A stretch of 14,149 nt of DNA, taken from contig DATJXG010000026.1 of NCBI GenBank assembly GCA_035500455.1, positions 1 through 14,149 on the forward strand. The letters are read 5' to 3'. The stretch comes from DATJXG01 sp035500455 (GTDB lineage Bacteria; Acidobacteriota; Terriglobia; Terriglobales; Acidobacteriaceae). The notes under the pieces were generated by a model, which saw only the letters and a list, made by a program, of their open reading frames with translations, was not told where the DNA came from and searched no databases. Below are positions 13,649 to 14,149 of this stretch, one piece after another; the stretch's first letter is position 1, and each line of letters begins with the position of its first letter. Position numbers and translations under genes: made by a program.

Positions 13649-14149
13649 CTACAAGGCCGCGGTCAGTTTCTCGAGATGGATGGAGCCATCGCCGGTGTGA
13701 ACGCGCACCGGGTTGCCGCCGCCGTTCATCTTGGCATGAATGTCCTTGCGGCTGAGCCTGCCTTCGACCGAGAGCGGCATGTCGAGCGTGATGTGGCCAT
13801 CGCCGGTGTGGAGATTCAAATCGGCAGCCAGGTTTTCAGGCAGTTGCAGAGTGATGCTGCCATCGCCGGCTCCGAGCTGCCAGCCTGAGCCGACAGTCGA
13901 GCCGGGGAATGCGCGCAGCTCGATGCTGCCATCGCCGGTACTGACATCCAGGCCGTCGAAGCGGCCGGCGGCGCGGATGCGTCCATCGCCGGCCTTGGCC
14001 TGCAGGGACCCATCCACCGCATCGATCTCCTGGTGGCCGTCTCCGGTGCGCGTTTCCGCGCTGCCTTTTAGGCCGGTAAGCGTGATGGAGCCATCGCCGG
14101 TGTGCAGGTCGACCGAGCCCTGGCGCGGCATGCGTACGAAGAGATCGAC
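13649..14149 (-). CDS. DUF4097-like TGDG-repeat protein, C-terminal part (5' truncated by window)
   Basis: The frame is open from the window edge (14149) to TAG at 13649-13651, giving 166 residues; the true start lies outside. The visible part is built of short beta-strand units with a repeated (T/A)GDG turn: HTGDGSI, RTGDGHQEI, KAGDGRI, STGDGSIEL, GAGDGSITL, HTGDGHITL and HTGDGSIHL. Spacing is roughly 18-24 residues. This is the pattern of DUF4097/adhesin-like proteins, which fold as a right-handed beta-solenoid and are usually exported or membrane-linked. The N-terminal signal or anchor cannot be seen. An internal ATG at 14131 opens only a fragment and is not taken as the start. Function is unknown; a surface or periplasmic structural role is a guess. 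It ends 119 nt before the AhpD-like gene on the same strand. Confidence 0.85.
   Translation of the reverse strand, partial: VDLFVRMPRQGSVDLHTGDGSITLTGLKGSAETRTGDGHQEIDAVDGSLQAKAGDGRIRAAGRFDGLDVSTGDGSIELRAFPGSTVGSGWQLGAGDGSITLQLPENLAADLNLHTGDGHITLDMPLSVEGRLSRKDIHAKMNGGGNPVRVHTGDGSIHLEKLTAAL
13686..14100. repeat. In-frame DNA repeat CCATCGCCGG encoding the TGDG turns
   Basis: CCATCGCCGG occurs exactly at 13686, 13797, 13860, 13929, 13983 and 14091. A diverged copy (CCGTCTCCGG) lies near 14037. Spacings are multiples of three (54-111 bp), so copy changes by recombination would keep the frame. The identity at DNA level is higher than the protein repeat alone requires. Confidence 0.75.

Noticed and set aside
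13686..14100. CRISPR-like array from the regularly repeated CCATCGCCGG
   Set aside because: Repeats are 10 bp, in frame within a coding gene, unevenly spaced, and explained by the TGDG protein repeat.

Overview
The window is GC-rich, with long non-overlapping genes on both strands. Protein style and intergenic signatures suggest an Acidobacteriota chromosome: a GAF-GAF-sigma-54 regulator, a cysteine-bearing Crp/Fnr regulator, a TGDG-repeat DUF4097-like protein, a He_PIG Ig-like secreted protein, and short intergenic tracts such as GTGGCTA and CTCAGGATGACA. This assignment rests on recognition of style, not on a search. I saw no tRNA, rRNA, CRISPR array, transposase, integrase or phage gene.

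Region A (1-2637, plus strand) looks like methylamine/one-carbon metabolism. It holds the C-terminal end of a PYROXD2/CrtI-type flavoprotein, a translationally coupled DAO-family flavoprotein (sarcosine/dimethylglycine oxidase-like), and a short betaine-homocysteine methyltransferase (BHMT)-like enzyme. The enzyme keeps all three zinc cysteines but has changes in the methyl-donor pocket. A GTGGCTA repeat with a perfect 16-bp inverted repeat separates the flavoprotein from the methyltransferase.

Region B (2739-6401, minus strand) reads, in transcription order: a small conserved hypothetical protein, PurS (purine synthesis), GlmS (amino-sugar synthesis) with a clear intrinsic terminator, and then, after a repeat-bearing gap, a secreted Ig-like protein. 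purS and the Ig-like gene each have a perfect TATAAT 11-12 nt before the start codon, which suggests leaderless or near-leaderless mRNAs.

Region C (6402-9987, plus strand) holds two regulators: a sigma-54 activator with two GAF domains and a Crp/Fnr-family protein. The latter has cysteines placed as in an Fe-S-binding Fnr. A 546-bp stretch between them has no convincing gene.

Region D (9988-12823, plus strand) is a two-gene operon: a Rieske non-heme iron oxygenase overlapping by ATGA with an NCS2/AzgA-like nucleobase permease. A 9-bp perfect inverted repeat lies just ahead of it. Together they suggest uptake and oxidation (or N-demethylation) of a purine-like compound. This is the most interesting functional hypothesis in the window.

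Region E (12945-14149, minus strand) holds an AhpD-like peroxidase-related protein and the C-terminal part of a DUF4097-like TGDG-repeat protein cut by the window edge.

Most genes belong to known families. I do not see a clearly new defence or mobile system. The unusual points are the enzyme pairings, the altered BHMT pocket, the putative leaderless promoters and several unexplained intergenic palindromes.
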